Below, in pieces: positions 1 through 7,328 of a stretch of DNA of 8,422 bases. A program made the position numbers and the translations under genes. The notes below the pieces were generated by a model. It saw only the letters and a program-made list of their open reading frames with translations, had not been told where the DNA came from and made no database searches. Every line of letters starts with the position of its first letter. Within the stretch, counting starts at the first letter, position 1. The stretch is from Crocinitomicaceae bacterium (GTDB lineage: Bacteria; Bacteroidota; Bacteroidia; Flavobacteriales_D; Crocinitomicaceae): positions 1 through 8,422 of the forward strand of contig NZQU01000016.1 of NCBI GenBank assembly GCA_002696025.1, in the 5' to 3' direction.

Positions 1-390
1 CATTCCTCCTTTCAAAGCACCTTTACCAAGAATTCTAGAACCTAAAACGACAGGATAAAGTTTATTGGCAATAATATGACACATACTTTCAATCAATTTA
101 GGTGTATATTGATAGTCAGGGTGAAGCATTACTATAATATCAGCATTTAATTCTAATGCTTTGGAATAACAAGATTTTTGATTTCCACCATATCCTCTGT
201 TTTTTTCATGACGAATTACATGTTTAATGCCTATTTCTTCAGCTTTTTTACTTGTTTCATCACTACTGGCATCATCAACCAAAACAACGTCATCAACAAT
301 ATCAAAGGGTATTTCGTTATATGTTTTTTCTAATGTTTCAGCTGCATTATATGCAGGTAGAACAATACATATTTTTTTTCCATTTAACAT
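1..390 (-). CDS. Glycosyltransferase family 2, N-terminal part (cut by window edge)
   Basis: Reading the minus strand from the ATG at 390-388 gives 130 codons open to the window edge with no stop. The protein starts with a GT-A nucleotide-sugar binding strand (KKICIVLPAYNAAETL, residues 5-20), followed by VDDASSDET (38-46), where the DD pair would contact the nucleotide. It then has NRGYGGNQ (64-71), the MLHPDYQY segment (88-95) in the place of the DxD metal site, and LGSRILG (116-122). This is the GT2 subgroup resembling dolichyl-phosphate mannose synthase, which transfers a sugar from a nucleotide donor to a lipid or glycan acceptor. It has no signal peptide and is probably cytosolic or membrane-associated. 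The start fits the usual N-terminus of the family. Acceptor and sugar cannot be told from this fragment. It is divergent from gcvP, with a -7 element only 4 bases before its ATG. Confidence 0.9.
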   Translation of the reverse strand, partial: MLNGKKICIVLPAYNAAETLEKTYNEIPFDIVDDVVLVDDASSDETSKKAEEIGIKHVIRHEKNRGYGGNQKSCYSKALELNADIIVMLHPDYQYTPKLIESMCHIIANKLYPVVLGSRILGKGALKGGM

Positions 391-394
391 GTCG

Positions 395-402
395 CAAAAT
401 TA
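395..402 (-). promoter_or_regulatory. Bacteroidota -7 promoter element before the glycosyltransferase
   Basis: The minus strand reads TAATTTTG, a perfect match to the Bacteroidota TAnnTTTG -7 box. It ends four bases before the ATG at 390, so transcription would start at or next to the start codon and the mRNA would be leaderless or nearly so. I find no clear TTG -33 box at the expected distance, and such AT-rich motifs can arise by chance. Confidence 0.45.
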
Positions 403-495
403 GAAAGTTAATTTGAATTATAAGTAAAAATGAACCAGTTTCGTATTAGATTGTTTTTTCCTTAAAGATTACATGAATAAATGTTAATTGTGCCT

Positions 496-503
496 TATAT
501 TTG
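496..503 (+). promoter_or_regulatory. Bacteroidota -7 promoter element for gcvP-bshB1
   Basis: TATATTTG matches TAnnTTTG perfectly and lies 24 bases upstream of the gcvP ATG at 528, predicting a 5' leader of only about 15-20 bases. The -33 region has no exact TTG; an ATG at 473-475 with a 20-base spacer is the nearest match. The short leader leaves no room for a glycine riboswitch downstream of this promoter. Confidence 0.6.
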
Positions 504-527
504 CAAACCCATTTAAATTTGATTTTT

Positions 528-3377
528 ATGAACAGTTTTTCATCCCGACATATTGGTTTATCTGAGAATGAAGTAAATGAAATGTTAAAGTCTATAGGTG
601 AGGACTCTATAGATTCATTAATTAGCAAAACAATTCCATCTCACATTAAGTTAAATAGAGATCTTTTAATTGATGAAGAGATGTCTGAATTTGAATGTTT
701 AAATCATTTAAATGACCTAGGGGCTAAAAATAAATTGTTTAAATCATTCATAGGGCTTGGCTATCATGAAACAATAGTTCCGTCTGTAATTCTTAGAAAT
801 ATTCTTGAAAATCCAGGATGGTATACAGCATACACTCCATATCAAGCTGAAATTTCTCAAGGAAGGCTAGAGGCTTTGCTTAATTTTCAAACAATGGTTA
901 TGGATTTGACAGGAATGGAAATAGCCAATGCATCATTACTAGATGAAGCTTCTGCTGCTGCAGAATCTATGATTATGTTTTACAACAGTAGAAAAAGAAA
1001 AGAAATTATTGCTGGTAAAAATAAGTTTTTCGTAGCAGATAATTTGTTTCCTCAAACTATAGAAGTTGTTAAGGGGAGAGCTAAAAATTTGGATATTGAG
1101 TTAATTATAGGAGATTACAATTCAATAGAACTTGATGATCAATATTTTGGATCGATTATTCCTTATACAGATGTTACTGGTAGCCTTATTGAAATTGAGC
1201 CTTTTATCAGTAAATCACATGAAGTGAATAGTTCTGTTGCTGTTTCTGCTGATATTTTAAGTTTGGTTTTACTCAAGTCTCCAGGCTCTATGGGAGCTGA
1301 TGTTGTATTTGGTACTACACAAAGATTTGGAGTTCCTATGGGATATGGAGGTCCACATGCTGCTTACTTTGCAGCCAAAGAGAGTTTTAAAAGAAACATG
1401 CCTGGCAGAATTATTGGAGTATCTATTGATGCTGATGAAAATAAAGCACTTAGAATGGCTTTACAGACAAGAGAGCAGCATATTAAAAGAGATAAAGCTA
1501 CTTCAAATATCTGTACTGCTCAAGCTTTACTTGCTGTTATTGCAAGTATGTACGCTGTTTATCATGGTCCAAAAGGATTAAAAGAAATTGCTAAAAATGT
1601 TAACTCTTTGGCTAAAAGAATGGCCTTGGGCTTATTAAAATCAAATGTTACTTTGGGAAGCCATCGTTTTTTCGATACGGTTCATGTTAAAAATATTGAT
1701 GCACATAAAGTTAAGCAGCTTTGTGAAGAAAACAGTTGTAATATATTTTGTATTAATAAGAATGAGATTTCAATTTCTTTTGCAGAAACTCATAATAACA
1801 GTGATGTTGATTTATTGTTGGAATTAATTAAAAGTACTCTTTCTGGAAATGATAAAGATGATCAATCTGATTCAATTGATTTAGATCTTACTGAAAGAGA
1901 AGACGAAATTTTACAACATGAGGTTTTTAATTCTTATCATACTGAATCAAAAATGATGAGATATTTAAAGCGTCTTGAAAATAAAGATTTGTCATTGGTT
2001 CATAGTATGATTCCTCTTGGTTCATGTACAATGAAGTTAAATGCAGCAACTCAGTTAATTCCTATTAGCAATCCTAACTTTGGTAATCTTCATCCATTCG
2101 TTCCTGTTAATCAAGCAATTGGATATCATCAAATCTTAAATGAATTAGAAAAGGATTTATGTGAATGCACTGGTTTTGATGCCATTTCTTTACAACCAAA
2201 CTCTGGAGCTCAAGGTGAGTATACGGGTTTGATGGTTATCAAAGCTTTTCATGAATCTAATGGAGATTTCAATAGAAATAAAATGATCATTCCTTCCTCT
2301 GCTCATGGAACAAACCCTGCATCGGCTGTAATGGCTGGTTTTGATGTTGTCGTTACAGGATGTGATGAGAACGGTAATATAGATATTGAGGAGTTAAGAA
2401 ATGTTGCCACAGAACTTAAGGATGTTTTAGGAGGAATTATGGTTACTTATCCCTCTACTCATGGTGTATACGAAGAAGGAATAAAAGAGATTACTTCAAT
2501 TATTCACGATAATGGAGGGCAGGTTTATATGGATGGAGCCAATATGAATGCTCAAGTAGGTCTAACAAATCCTGGAAATATTGGCGCAGATGTTTGTCAT
2601 TTAAATTTACATAAAACTTTTGCAATTCCTCATGGAGGCGGAGGTCCTGGAATGGGGCCTATTGGAGTTGCGGCTCATTTGAAGCCATTTTTACCTAATA
2701 ATCCATTTGTTGAGGTTGGTGGTGAAAAAGGTATAGAGCCTGTAACTGCTGCTCCTTTTGGAAGTGCATTGATTTTGTTGATTTCATATTCTTATATTAA
2801 ATTGTTAGGAAAAGATGGACTTAAAAGATCAACAGAAATCGCTATTTTAAACGCAAATTATATTGCTAAAAAATTAGAAAATCATTATGATGTTCTTTAC
2901 AAAGGTTCCAATGGTAAAGTGGCTCATGAGATGATTCTTGATTGTCGTGAATTTAAGAAAACAGCCAATGTTGAAGTTGCCGATATTGCAAAAAGATTAA
3001 TTGATTTTGGTTTCCATGCACCTACAGTTTCTTTTCCTGTTGCTGGAACGTTAATGATAGAACCAACAGAATCAGAGGATAAAGATGAATTAGATCGTTT
3101 TATTGAAGCAATGATTAAAATTAGAGAGGAAATCAAAGAAATTGAAGATGGTCATGTAGATAACAATAATAATTTATTAAAAAACGCGCCTCACACAGCA
3201 GACTGTATTATTAATAAAAACTGGAACTATTCATATTCTCCTCAAGAAGCTGCATATCCTTTACCGTATATAATTGATAATAAATATTGGGTACCTGTTA
3301 GAAGAGTTGATAATGCTTTTGGAGACAGGAATTTGGTGTGTTCATGTCCTGGTATTGAATCATATGTGAATTCTTAA
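528..3377 (+). CDS. gcvP: Glycine dehydrogenase (decarboxylating), P-protein of the glycine cleavage system
   Basis: This is the pyridoxal-phosphate enzyme that decarboxylates glycine and passes the aminomethyl group to the lipoyl arm of GcvH. With GcvT and the L-protein, neither in this window, it yields CO2, ammonia, NADH and methylene-tetrahydrofolate in the cytosol. From the ATG at 528 it is 949 residues, the usual full length for a single-chain P-protein. The N-terminal half opens with SSRHIGLSE and contains GYHETIVPSVILRNILENPG. The C-terminal half has GSCTMKLNA (498-506), SAHGTNPASA, and HLNLHKTF followed by HGGGGPGMGP, in which Lys696 (codon 2613-2615) should form the PLP Schiff base. 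The C-terminus ends in the usual GDRNLVCSCP segment. The frame extends upstream to a TTG at 501, but that codon lies inside the -7 element, so 528 is preferred. No frameshift or missing key residue was seen. bshB1 follows after 2 bases. Confidence 0.98.
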   Translation: MNSFSSRHIGLSENEVNEMLKSIGEDSIDSLISKTIPSHIKLNRDLLIDEEMSEFECLNHLNDLGAKNKLFKSFIGLGYHETIVPSVILRNILENPGWYTAYTPYQAEISQGRLEALLNFQTMVMDLTGMEIANASLLDEASAAAESMIMFYNSRKRKEIIAGKNKFFVADNLFPQTIEVVKGRAKNLDIELIIGDYNSIELDDQYFGSIIPYTDVTGSLIEIEPFISKSHEVNSSVAVSADILSLVLLKSPGSMGADVVFGTTQRFGVPMGYGGPHAAYFAAKESFKRNMPGRIIGVSIDADENKALRMALQTREQHIKRDKATSNICTAQALLAVIASMYAVYHGPKGLKEIAKNVNSLAKRMALGLLKSNVTLGSHRFFDTVHVKNIDAHKVKQLCEENSCNIFCINKNEISISFAETHNNSDVDLLLELIKSTLSGNDKDDQSDSIDLDLTEREDEILQHEVFNSYHTESKMMRYLKRLENKDLSLVHSMIPLGSCTMKLNAATQLIPISNPNFGNLHPFVPVNQAIGYHQILNELEKDLCECTGFDAISLQPNSGAQGEYTGLMVIKAFHESNGDFNRNKMIIPSSAHGTNPASAVMAGFDVVVTGCDENGNIDIEELRNVATELKDVLGGIMVTYPSTHGVYEEGIKEITSIIHDNGGQVYMDGANMNAQVGLTNPGNIGADVCHLNLHKTFAIPHGGGGPGMGPIGVAAHLKPFLPNNPFVEVGGEKGIEPVTAAPFGSALILLISYSYIKLLGKDGLKRSTEIAILNANYIAKKLENHYDVLYKGSNGKVAHEMILDCREFKKTANVEVADIAKRLIDFGFHAPTVSFPVAGTLMIEPTESEDKDELDRFIEAMIKIREEIKEIEDGHVDNNNNLLKNAPHTADCIINKNWNYSYSPQEAAYPLPYIIDNKYWVPVRRVDNAFGDRNLVCSCPGIESYVNS

Positions 3378-3379
3378 AA

Positions 3380-4102
3380 ATGGATTTTATCACTGACATA
3401 TTGGCTTTTGGTGCTCATCCTGATGATGTTGAAATATCTGCTTCAGGATCGATTTTAAAATCTATTTCACAAGGTAAAACAGTTTCAATTGTAGATCTAA
3501 CTCAAGGAGAGCTTGGCACAAGAGGATCTATGCAAACAAGAGCCAAAGAATCAGCTGATGCATCTAAATTACTAGGTGTTAAAAAACGAGTTAATTTAAA
3601 GTTAAAGGATGGCTTTATTAATTCATCAGAGCAGTCAATTCAGTCTGTTATTGAACAAATCAGAAGATTTAAACCGGAAATTATATTTGCTAATGCTATT
3701 GAGGATAGACACCCTGATCATGGAAAGGCAGCCAAGCTTGTTTCTGATGCCTGTTATCTATCTGGTCTTAGAAAAATAAAAAGTCAATGGGAGGGAATTG
3801 AGCAAGATGCTCATAGACCAAGATTGGTTTTGCATTACATTCAAGATTATTATACTAAGCCTGATATTGTGTTTGATGTTTCTGATTTTGTAGATCAAAA
3901 AATGCAAGTTATTCAAGCTTATAACTCTCAGTTTTTCGATCCAAAATCGTCTGAGCCTAACACACCTATTTCAAGTGAAGATTTTTTTGATTTTTTAAAG
4001 GGTAGAATGAAAGATTTGGGACGACCTGTTAACTATAAATATGCAGAAGGTTTTACGGTTAATAGATTAATTGGAGTAAATGATTTATTCAATATTCAAT
4101 AG
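3380..4102 (+). CDS. bshB1: Bacillithiol biosynthesis deacetylase BshB1 (PIG-L/LmbE family)
   Basis: This 240-residue protein is a zinc-dependent de-N-acetylase of the PIG-L fold. BshB1 enzymes convert GlcNAc-malate to GlcN-malate, the middle step of bacillithiol synthesis between BshA and BshC, both absent from this window. The signature AFGAHPDDVEI (9-19) supplies His13 and Asp16, and EDRHPDHGKA (108-117) supplies His114, the expected zinc ligands; Asp15 is the likely general base. TQGELGTRGS (41-50) and the C-terminal YAEGFTVNRLIGVN are characteristic of BshB1 rather than of other LmbE proteins. After the HPDD motif the usual Cys-Gly-Gly is Ala-Ser-Gly here (21-23), a mild divergence. No signal peptide, so cytosolic. 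The ATG lies 2 bases after the gcvP stop, implying co-transcription and translational coupling. A role in degrading another N-acetyl sugar conjugate cannot be excluded. Confidence 0.9.
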   Translation: MDFITDILAFGAHPDDVEISASGSILKSISQGKTVSIVDLTQGELGTRGSMQTRAKESADASKLLGVKKRVNLKLKDGFINSSEQSIQSVIEQIRRFKPEIIFANAIEDRHPDHGKAAKLVSDACYLSGLRKIKSQWEGIEQDAHRPRLVLHYIQDYYTKPDIVFDVSDFVDQKMQVIQAYNSQFFDPKSSEPNTPISSEDFFDFLKGRMKDLGRPVNYKYAEGFTVNRLIGVNDLFNIQ

Positions 4103-4104
4103 CA

Positions 4105-4758
4105 TTATTGAGTAAAAGCATACATTAGTATATTGCATCCCATTTGTAATGCCTCTAATCTCTTTTTTTCAGAATCATTGTGTACACTTGCATCTTCCCA
4201 TCCATCACCTAAATCTGTTTCATAAGTATATAAACAAACGATTCTTCCATTTTCTATTATAGCAAGTGCTTGTGCTCTTTTTCCATCATGTTCATGAATT
4301 TTTGGCAGCCCATTAAATTTAAATTTTTGTTTAAATAGAGGATGATTAGGAGGGAGTTCAATCAATGATTTTTGAGGAAATATTTTTTTTAATTCTTTAC
4401 GTATAAATTCATCCATTCCATAATTATCATCTATGTGAAGAAAACCTCCTGAAAGTAAATAATTCCTTAAGTTTAGAGTCTCTAATTTATTGAAAACAAC
4501 ATTTCCATGACCCGTCATGTGAATAAATGGGTATTGAAAAATATCTTTACTACTAGCTTCGATGAAGGGTACATTATCTGAAATAACCTCAGAATTAAAT
4601 GTAGTATTGTAATATGAAATTAAATTGGGGATTGATGTTGGATTTGCATAATAATCACCTCCACCATTATACTTAAGAACGGCAATTTCAAAATTTCCTT
4701 GAGCAAGATAAGTAGGTGATAAACACAAAAAGAAAATTAGATAAAAAAACGATTTCAT
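4105..4758 (-). CDS. Secreted DUF4159 domain protein
   Basis: This 217-residue protein has a clear signal peptide (MKSFFYLIFFLCLSPTYLAQ, likely cleaved after Ala19), so it is exported to the periplasm or envelope. The rest is one DUF4159 domain: FEIAVLKYNGGGDYYANP (23-40), IPNLISYY (43-50), the FIHMTGHG strand (78-85), LLSGGFLHIDDNYG (101-114), HEHDG (155-159), and YTYETDLGDGWEDASVHND (177-195). The domain resembles class I glutamine amidotransferase-like folds, and in some bacteria occurs fused to BatA-type membrane proteins. Its biochemical role is unknown, and I see no obvious catalytic Cys-His-Glu triad. The ATG follows the M13 peptidase stop with no intervening base, so the two are probably translationally coupled. 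At the other end its stop is 2 bp from the converging bshB1 stop. Family assignment is fairly sure; function is not. Confidence 0.85.
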   Translation of the reverse strand: MKSFFYLIFFLCLSPTYLAQGNFEIAVLKYNGGGDYYANPTSIPNLISYYNTTFNSEVISDNVPFIEASSKDIFQYPFIHMTGHGNVVFNKLETLNLRNYLLSGGFLHIDDNYGMDEFIRKELKKIFPQKSLIELPPNHPLFKQKFKFNGLPKIHEHDGKRAQALAIIENGRIVCLYTYETDLGDGWEDASVHNDSEKKRLEALQMGCNILMYAFTQ

Positions 4759-6783
4759 TTACCAGATTTTAGATATTTTACCTTTCGGATTTCTCATTTT
4801 ATCTCCATCTTTCACACCGAAAGCGTTAAAAAATTCAGTGCAATTCATTAATGGTCCATTGACTCTGTACATGCCTGGTGAATGTGGGTCGGTAGCGATT
4901 CTGTTTTTCATTTCTTCATCTGTGTATTTTATTTTCCATAATTGTGCATATGATATAAAGAATCTTTGTTCTGCTGTAAAACCACCATGTTTGATTTTGT
5001 TTTCTTTACCATCTTTGGTTTTTTTAAATGCATGAAAAGCCATAATTAATCCTCCTAAATCAGCAATATTTTCTCCCATAGTAAGGTCTGATTGAACACA
5101 ATGATCTTCAAATGGGCAAAACCCTTCAAATGTTTCACCATATATTTTTGTTTTTTGTTCAAATAATTCTCGATCTTCTTTTGTCCACCAATTTTTAAAT
5201 GATCCATCGGCTGCAAATTTAGAACCCATGTCATCAAAACCATGTGTGAATTCATGACCTATAACCATTCCTATTCTACCATAATTTACAGCATCTTCAT
5301 AATTTTCATCAAAAAATGGAGCTTGCATGATTCCTGCTGGAAATGCAATTTCATTTAATAATGGATGATAATATGCATTCACCATATGTGCAGGCATTCC
5401 CCATTCATCTCTGTCAACTTCTTCATAAAGTTTTGAATGATTCTTTTTTATACTGAAACGAGTAATTTCTTTAATGTTATTTAGGTAATTATTGGAAGTG
5501 AAATTTAAAGAAGAATAATCATTCCATTTAGATGGGTAACCTAATTTTCTGCCAATTGAAGAAAGTTTATTTAATGCTTCTTTTTTTGTTTCAGCCGACA
5601 TCCATTCTAAATTATTGATTCTTGATGCATAAACAGAAAGTAAGTTGTCAACCATTTGATTTACTTTTTTTTGCGCTGCTTCAGAAAAGTATTTTTCAAC
5701 AAATGCCTTTCCTAACAATTCTCCAAATTCCATATTGGTTATTTCATCTATACATCTGTCATTTGCATCTTTAAGTTCTTTTTTGCCTCTTAAGACACCT
5801 CCGTAAAAGTCAAAATTATACTTTACAATGTCAGAACTTAGATGTCCTGCATATTTATTAAATAAATTCCAGGTTAAATAATCTTGCCATTTTTCAATAC
5901 TAAATCTAGAAATCAAATCAGAACATTTCGTTAAATACTCGGGATTTGAAACTACTAAAGACTCAATTGATTCAAATCCAATAAGTCTTAGATATTCTGG
6001 GAATCTAAAAGCTCCAAATAAAGCCGAAGTTTGCTCTACCGTTTTAATATTATAAGTGTTTTCAGGGACTCTTAGCTCAGCAGGAGACAACATGCTTTTC
6101 GCAAGTTGTATTTCAATTTCTAAGGTATTTTTTGATGCTGTTCGTGCTTCTTCTGATGATTTCCCAAGAATTTCAAAACCTTTTAATACGTGATTTCTAT
6201 AAGCTTCTAATACAGATTTTTTATTCTCGTTAAAGTAATAATCTTTATTGGGTAATCCTATTCCAGATTGTCCAAGATAACAAACATGCTTATCCACATT
6301 TTTTAGGTCTTGTCCAACTCCAAAACTAAACATACTCCTGACACCTATTTTATGATGAGAAACAATAACAGTAAGTATGTCATTGATTGTTTGTATGTTG
6401 GATATTTCTTTTAATTCTTCACTTAATCCATCTAATGATTTTTTATCTCTTTGTTTGAAATTCATATAAGAGGAATAGTAATCACCTAAAATTTGATTGG
6501 TACTTCCTTTTTCGTCTTTGGCCTTTTTAGCATTTTTTAAAATCTCTGTTAATTTTAATTTATTTGCCTTATCTAACTCATTAAAACTTCCCCAACGTGA
6601 TTCAGATGCTGGTATTTTTGTGTTTTTGACCCAAGTGCCATTTGAAAAAAGAAAAAAATCTTCAGCAGGAGAAATGCTTTTGTCTAAGTAACTCATATTA
6701 ATACTTTGTTCTCTTTGCTGAGAATAAATATTGCATTGAATAAGCAAAAAGGCAAGCAATGATGTTAGTGTAAGTATTTTCAT
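4759..6783 (-). CDS. Secreted M13-family zinc metallopeptidase (neprilysin/PepO-like)
   Basis: The 674-residue product is a gluzincin endopeptidase of family M13, which cleaves short peptides. An N-terminal hydrophobic signal (residues 1-20, MKILTLTSLLAFLLIQCNIY) exports it. LIQC resembles a lipobox, but Gln before Cys17 is atypical, so a soluble periplasmic or secreted form is about as likely as a lipoprotein. The N-terminal M13 domain begins with SISPAEDFFLFSNGTW (about 36-51). The catalytic domain has NAYYHP (469-474, substrate binding), GHEFTHGFDD (zinc ligands His510 and His514, catalytic Glu511), ENIADLGG (third ligand Glu571, with Asp575), and DPHSPGMYRVNGP (His634 and Arg640, spaced as in neprilysin). 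It ends in a Trp, as M13 enzymes do. Length is typical of bacterial members and all key residues are present. It lies 12 bases after the GNAT gene and directly abuts the DUF4159 gene. Confidence 0.96.
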   Translation of the reverse strand: MKILTLTSLLAFLLIQCNIYSQQREQSINMSYLDKSISPAEDFFLFSNGTWVKNTKIPASESRWGSFNELDKANKLKLTEILKNAKKAKDEKGSTNQILGDYYSSYMNFKQRDKKSLDGLSEELKEISNIQTINDILTVIVSHHKIGVRSMFSFGVGQDLKNVDKHVCYLGQSGIGLPNKDYYFNENKKSVLEAYRNHVLKGFEILGKSSEEARTASKNTLEIEIQLAKSMLSPAELRVPENTYNIKTVEQTSALFGAFRFPEYLRLIGFESIESLVVSNPEYLTKCSDLISRFSIEKWQDYLTWNLFNKYAGHLSSDIVKYNFDFYGGVLRGKKELKDANDRCIDEITNMEFGELLGKAFVEKYFSEAAQKKVNQMVDNLLSVYASRINNLEWMSAETKKEALNKLSSIGRKLGYPSKWNDYSSLNFTSNNYLNNIKEITRFSIKKNHSKLYEEVDRDEWGMPAHMVNAYYHPLLNEIAFPAGIMQAPFFDENYEDAVNYGRIGMVIGHEFTHGFDDMGSKFAADGSFKNWWTKEDRELFEQKTKIYGETFEGFCPFEDHCVQSDLTMGENIADLGGLIMAFHAFKKTKDGKENKIKHGGFTAEQRFFISYAQLWKIKYTDEEMKNRIATDPHSPGMYRVNGPLMNCTEFFNAFGVKDGDKMRNPKGKISKIW

Positions 6784-6795
6784 TTTATAATTTAT

Positions 6796-7242
6796 TTAAG
6801 GTTTAAATAACATTTCAATATGTGGAATCCCATCTTCTAAATATTCTTTTCCCGTACTGAAAAAATTGTGCCGATTGTAATAATTTTCTAAATGTTTTTG
6901 AGCGGAAAGCCTAATAGGGCCAATGCCAAATTCTTCTTTGCAAAAGTTCATGCTTTTTTCTAATAATTCATGACCTAAACCTGTCCCTCTTGCTTTTTCA
7001 GAGGTTACAATTCTTCCAATTGCTACTTCTTTGTATGAAATTCCTTCTGGTAAAATCCTAGATGTTGCAATGATTTCTCCATTATTGTTTTTACAAAAAA
7101 GATGATGTGCTTTTTTATCTTTCCCATCAAGATCTTGATAAGGACAGTTTTGTTCAATTACAAATACTTCTATACGAAGCTGAATGATGTCATGAAATTC
7201 ATCTAAAGACAGTTCTGAATATTTTTTTACTTTCCAGTTCAA
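6796..7242 (-). CDS. ElaA-like GNAT-family N-acetyltransferase
   Basis: This 148-residue single-domain protein is of the GNAT fold and would use acetyl-CoA to acetylate an amine; the substrate is unknown. It closely follows the pattern of E. coli ElaA: an N-terminal WKVKKYSELSLDEF, then RIEVFVIEQNCPYQDLDGKD (23-42), the acetyl-CoA loop in IGRIVTSEKARGTGLGHELL (75-94), LSAQKHLENYYNRHNF, and a C-terminal EDGIPHIEM. The start must be TTG at 7242-7240: an in-frame TAA lies just upstream (7254-7252), there is no ATG before residue 97, and the family N-terminus aligns at this point. A rare start codon may hold expression low. No signal peptide, so cytosolic. It is the first gene of a probable three-gene unit with the M13 peptidase and the DUF4159 protein, and begins about 60 bases beyond the tRNA-His terminator. 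Confidence 0.9.
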   Translation of the reverse strand: MNWKVKKYSELSLDEFHDIIQLRIEVFVIEQNCPYQDLDGKDKKAHHLFCKNNNGEIIATSRILPEGISYKEVAIGRIVTSEKARGTGLGHELLEKSMNFCKEEFGIGPIRLSAQKHLENYYNRHNFFSTGKEYLEDGIPHIEMLFKP

Positions 7243-7265
7243 TATATTGAATTATTATTATCGGA

Positions 7266-7273
7266 TAAAGATA
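7266..7273 (-). promoter_or_regulatory. Possible weak -7 element for the GNAT-M13-DUF4159 unit
   Basis: The minus strand reads TATCTTTA, one base short of TAnnTTTG, 23 bases upstream of the TTG start at 7242. No better match exists between the tRNA terminator and the gene. It is offered only as the best candidate; readthrough from the tRNA promoter is the alternative. Confidence 0.25.
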
Positions 7274-7300
7274 AAAAATCTTTTTTCAGAGGGGAAATAA

Positions 7301-7325
7301 AAAAAGCCTTTAAAAAAGGCTTTTT
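7301..7325 (-). terminator. Intrinsic terminator downstream of tRNA-His
   Basis: A perfect 11-bp inverted repeat, AAAAAGCCTTT and AAAGGCTTTTT, flanks a 3-base loop. On the minus strand it lies 3 bases after the tRNA 3' end and runs into a T-rich tract (TTTTTTTATTT). Only three of the pairs are GC, so the stem is of moderate strength. The symmetry means it could also work on the plus strand, although no plus-strand gene ends nearby. Confidence 0.8.
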
Positions 7326-7328
7326 AAG

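Noticed and set aside
391..527. Glycine riboswitch upstream of gcvP
   Set aside because: The predicted promoter leaves a leader of under 20 bases, and I see no conserved glycine-aptamer core in the whole 137-bp region.
446..628. Minus-strand open frame of 60 codons across the gcvP start
   Set aside because: It overlaps the gcvP promoter and N-terminus on the other strand, and its product shows no recognisable feature.
1300..1827. Two alternative-frame open stretches inside gcvP (1300-1581 and 1645-1827)
   Set aside because: They are shadows in other frames of a full-length, well-conserved gene, with Leu/Ile-rich low-complexity products.
4108..4140. Possible terminator hairpin (ATAC/GTAT) after bshB1
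   Set aside because: The stem is only four weak pairs with no following T-run and lies inside the DUF4159 coding sequence.
4838..5255. Open frames on both strands within the M13 peptidase catalytic region
   Set aside because: The peptidase frame is intact here and carries HEFTH and ENIADLGG, so the overlapping frames are incidental.
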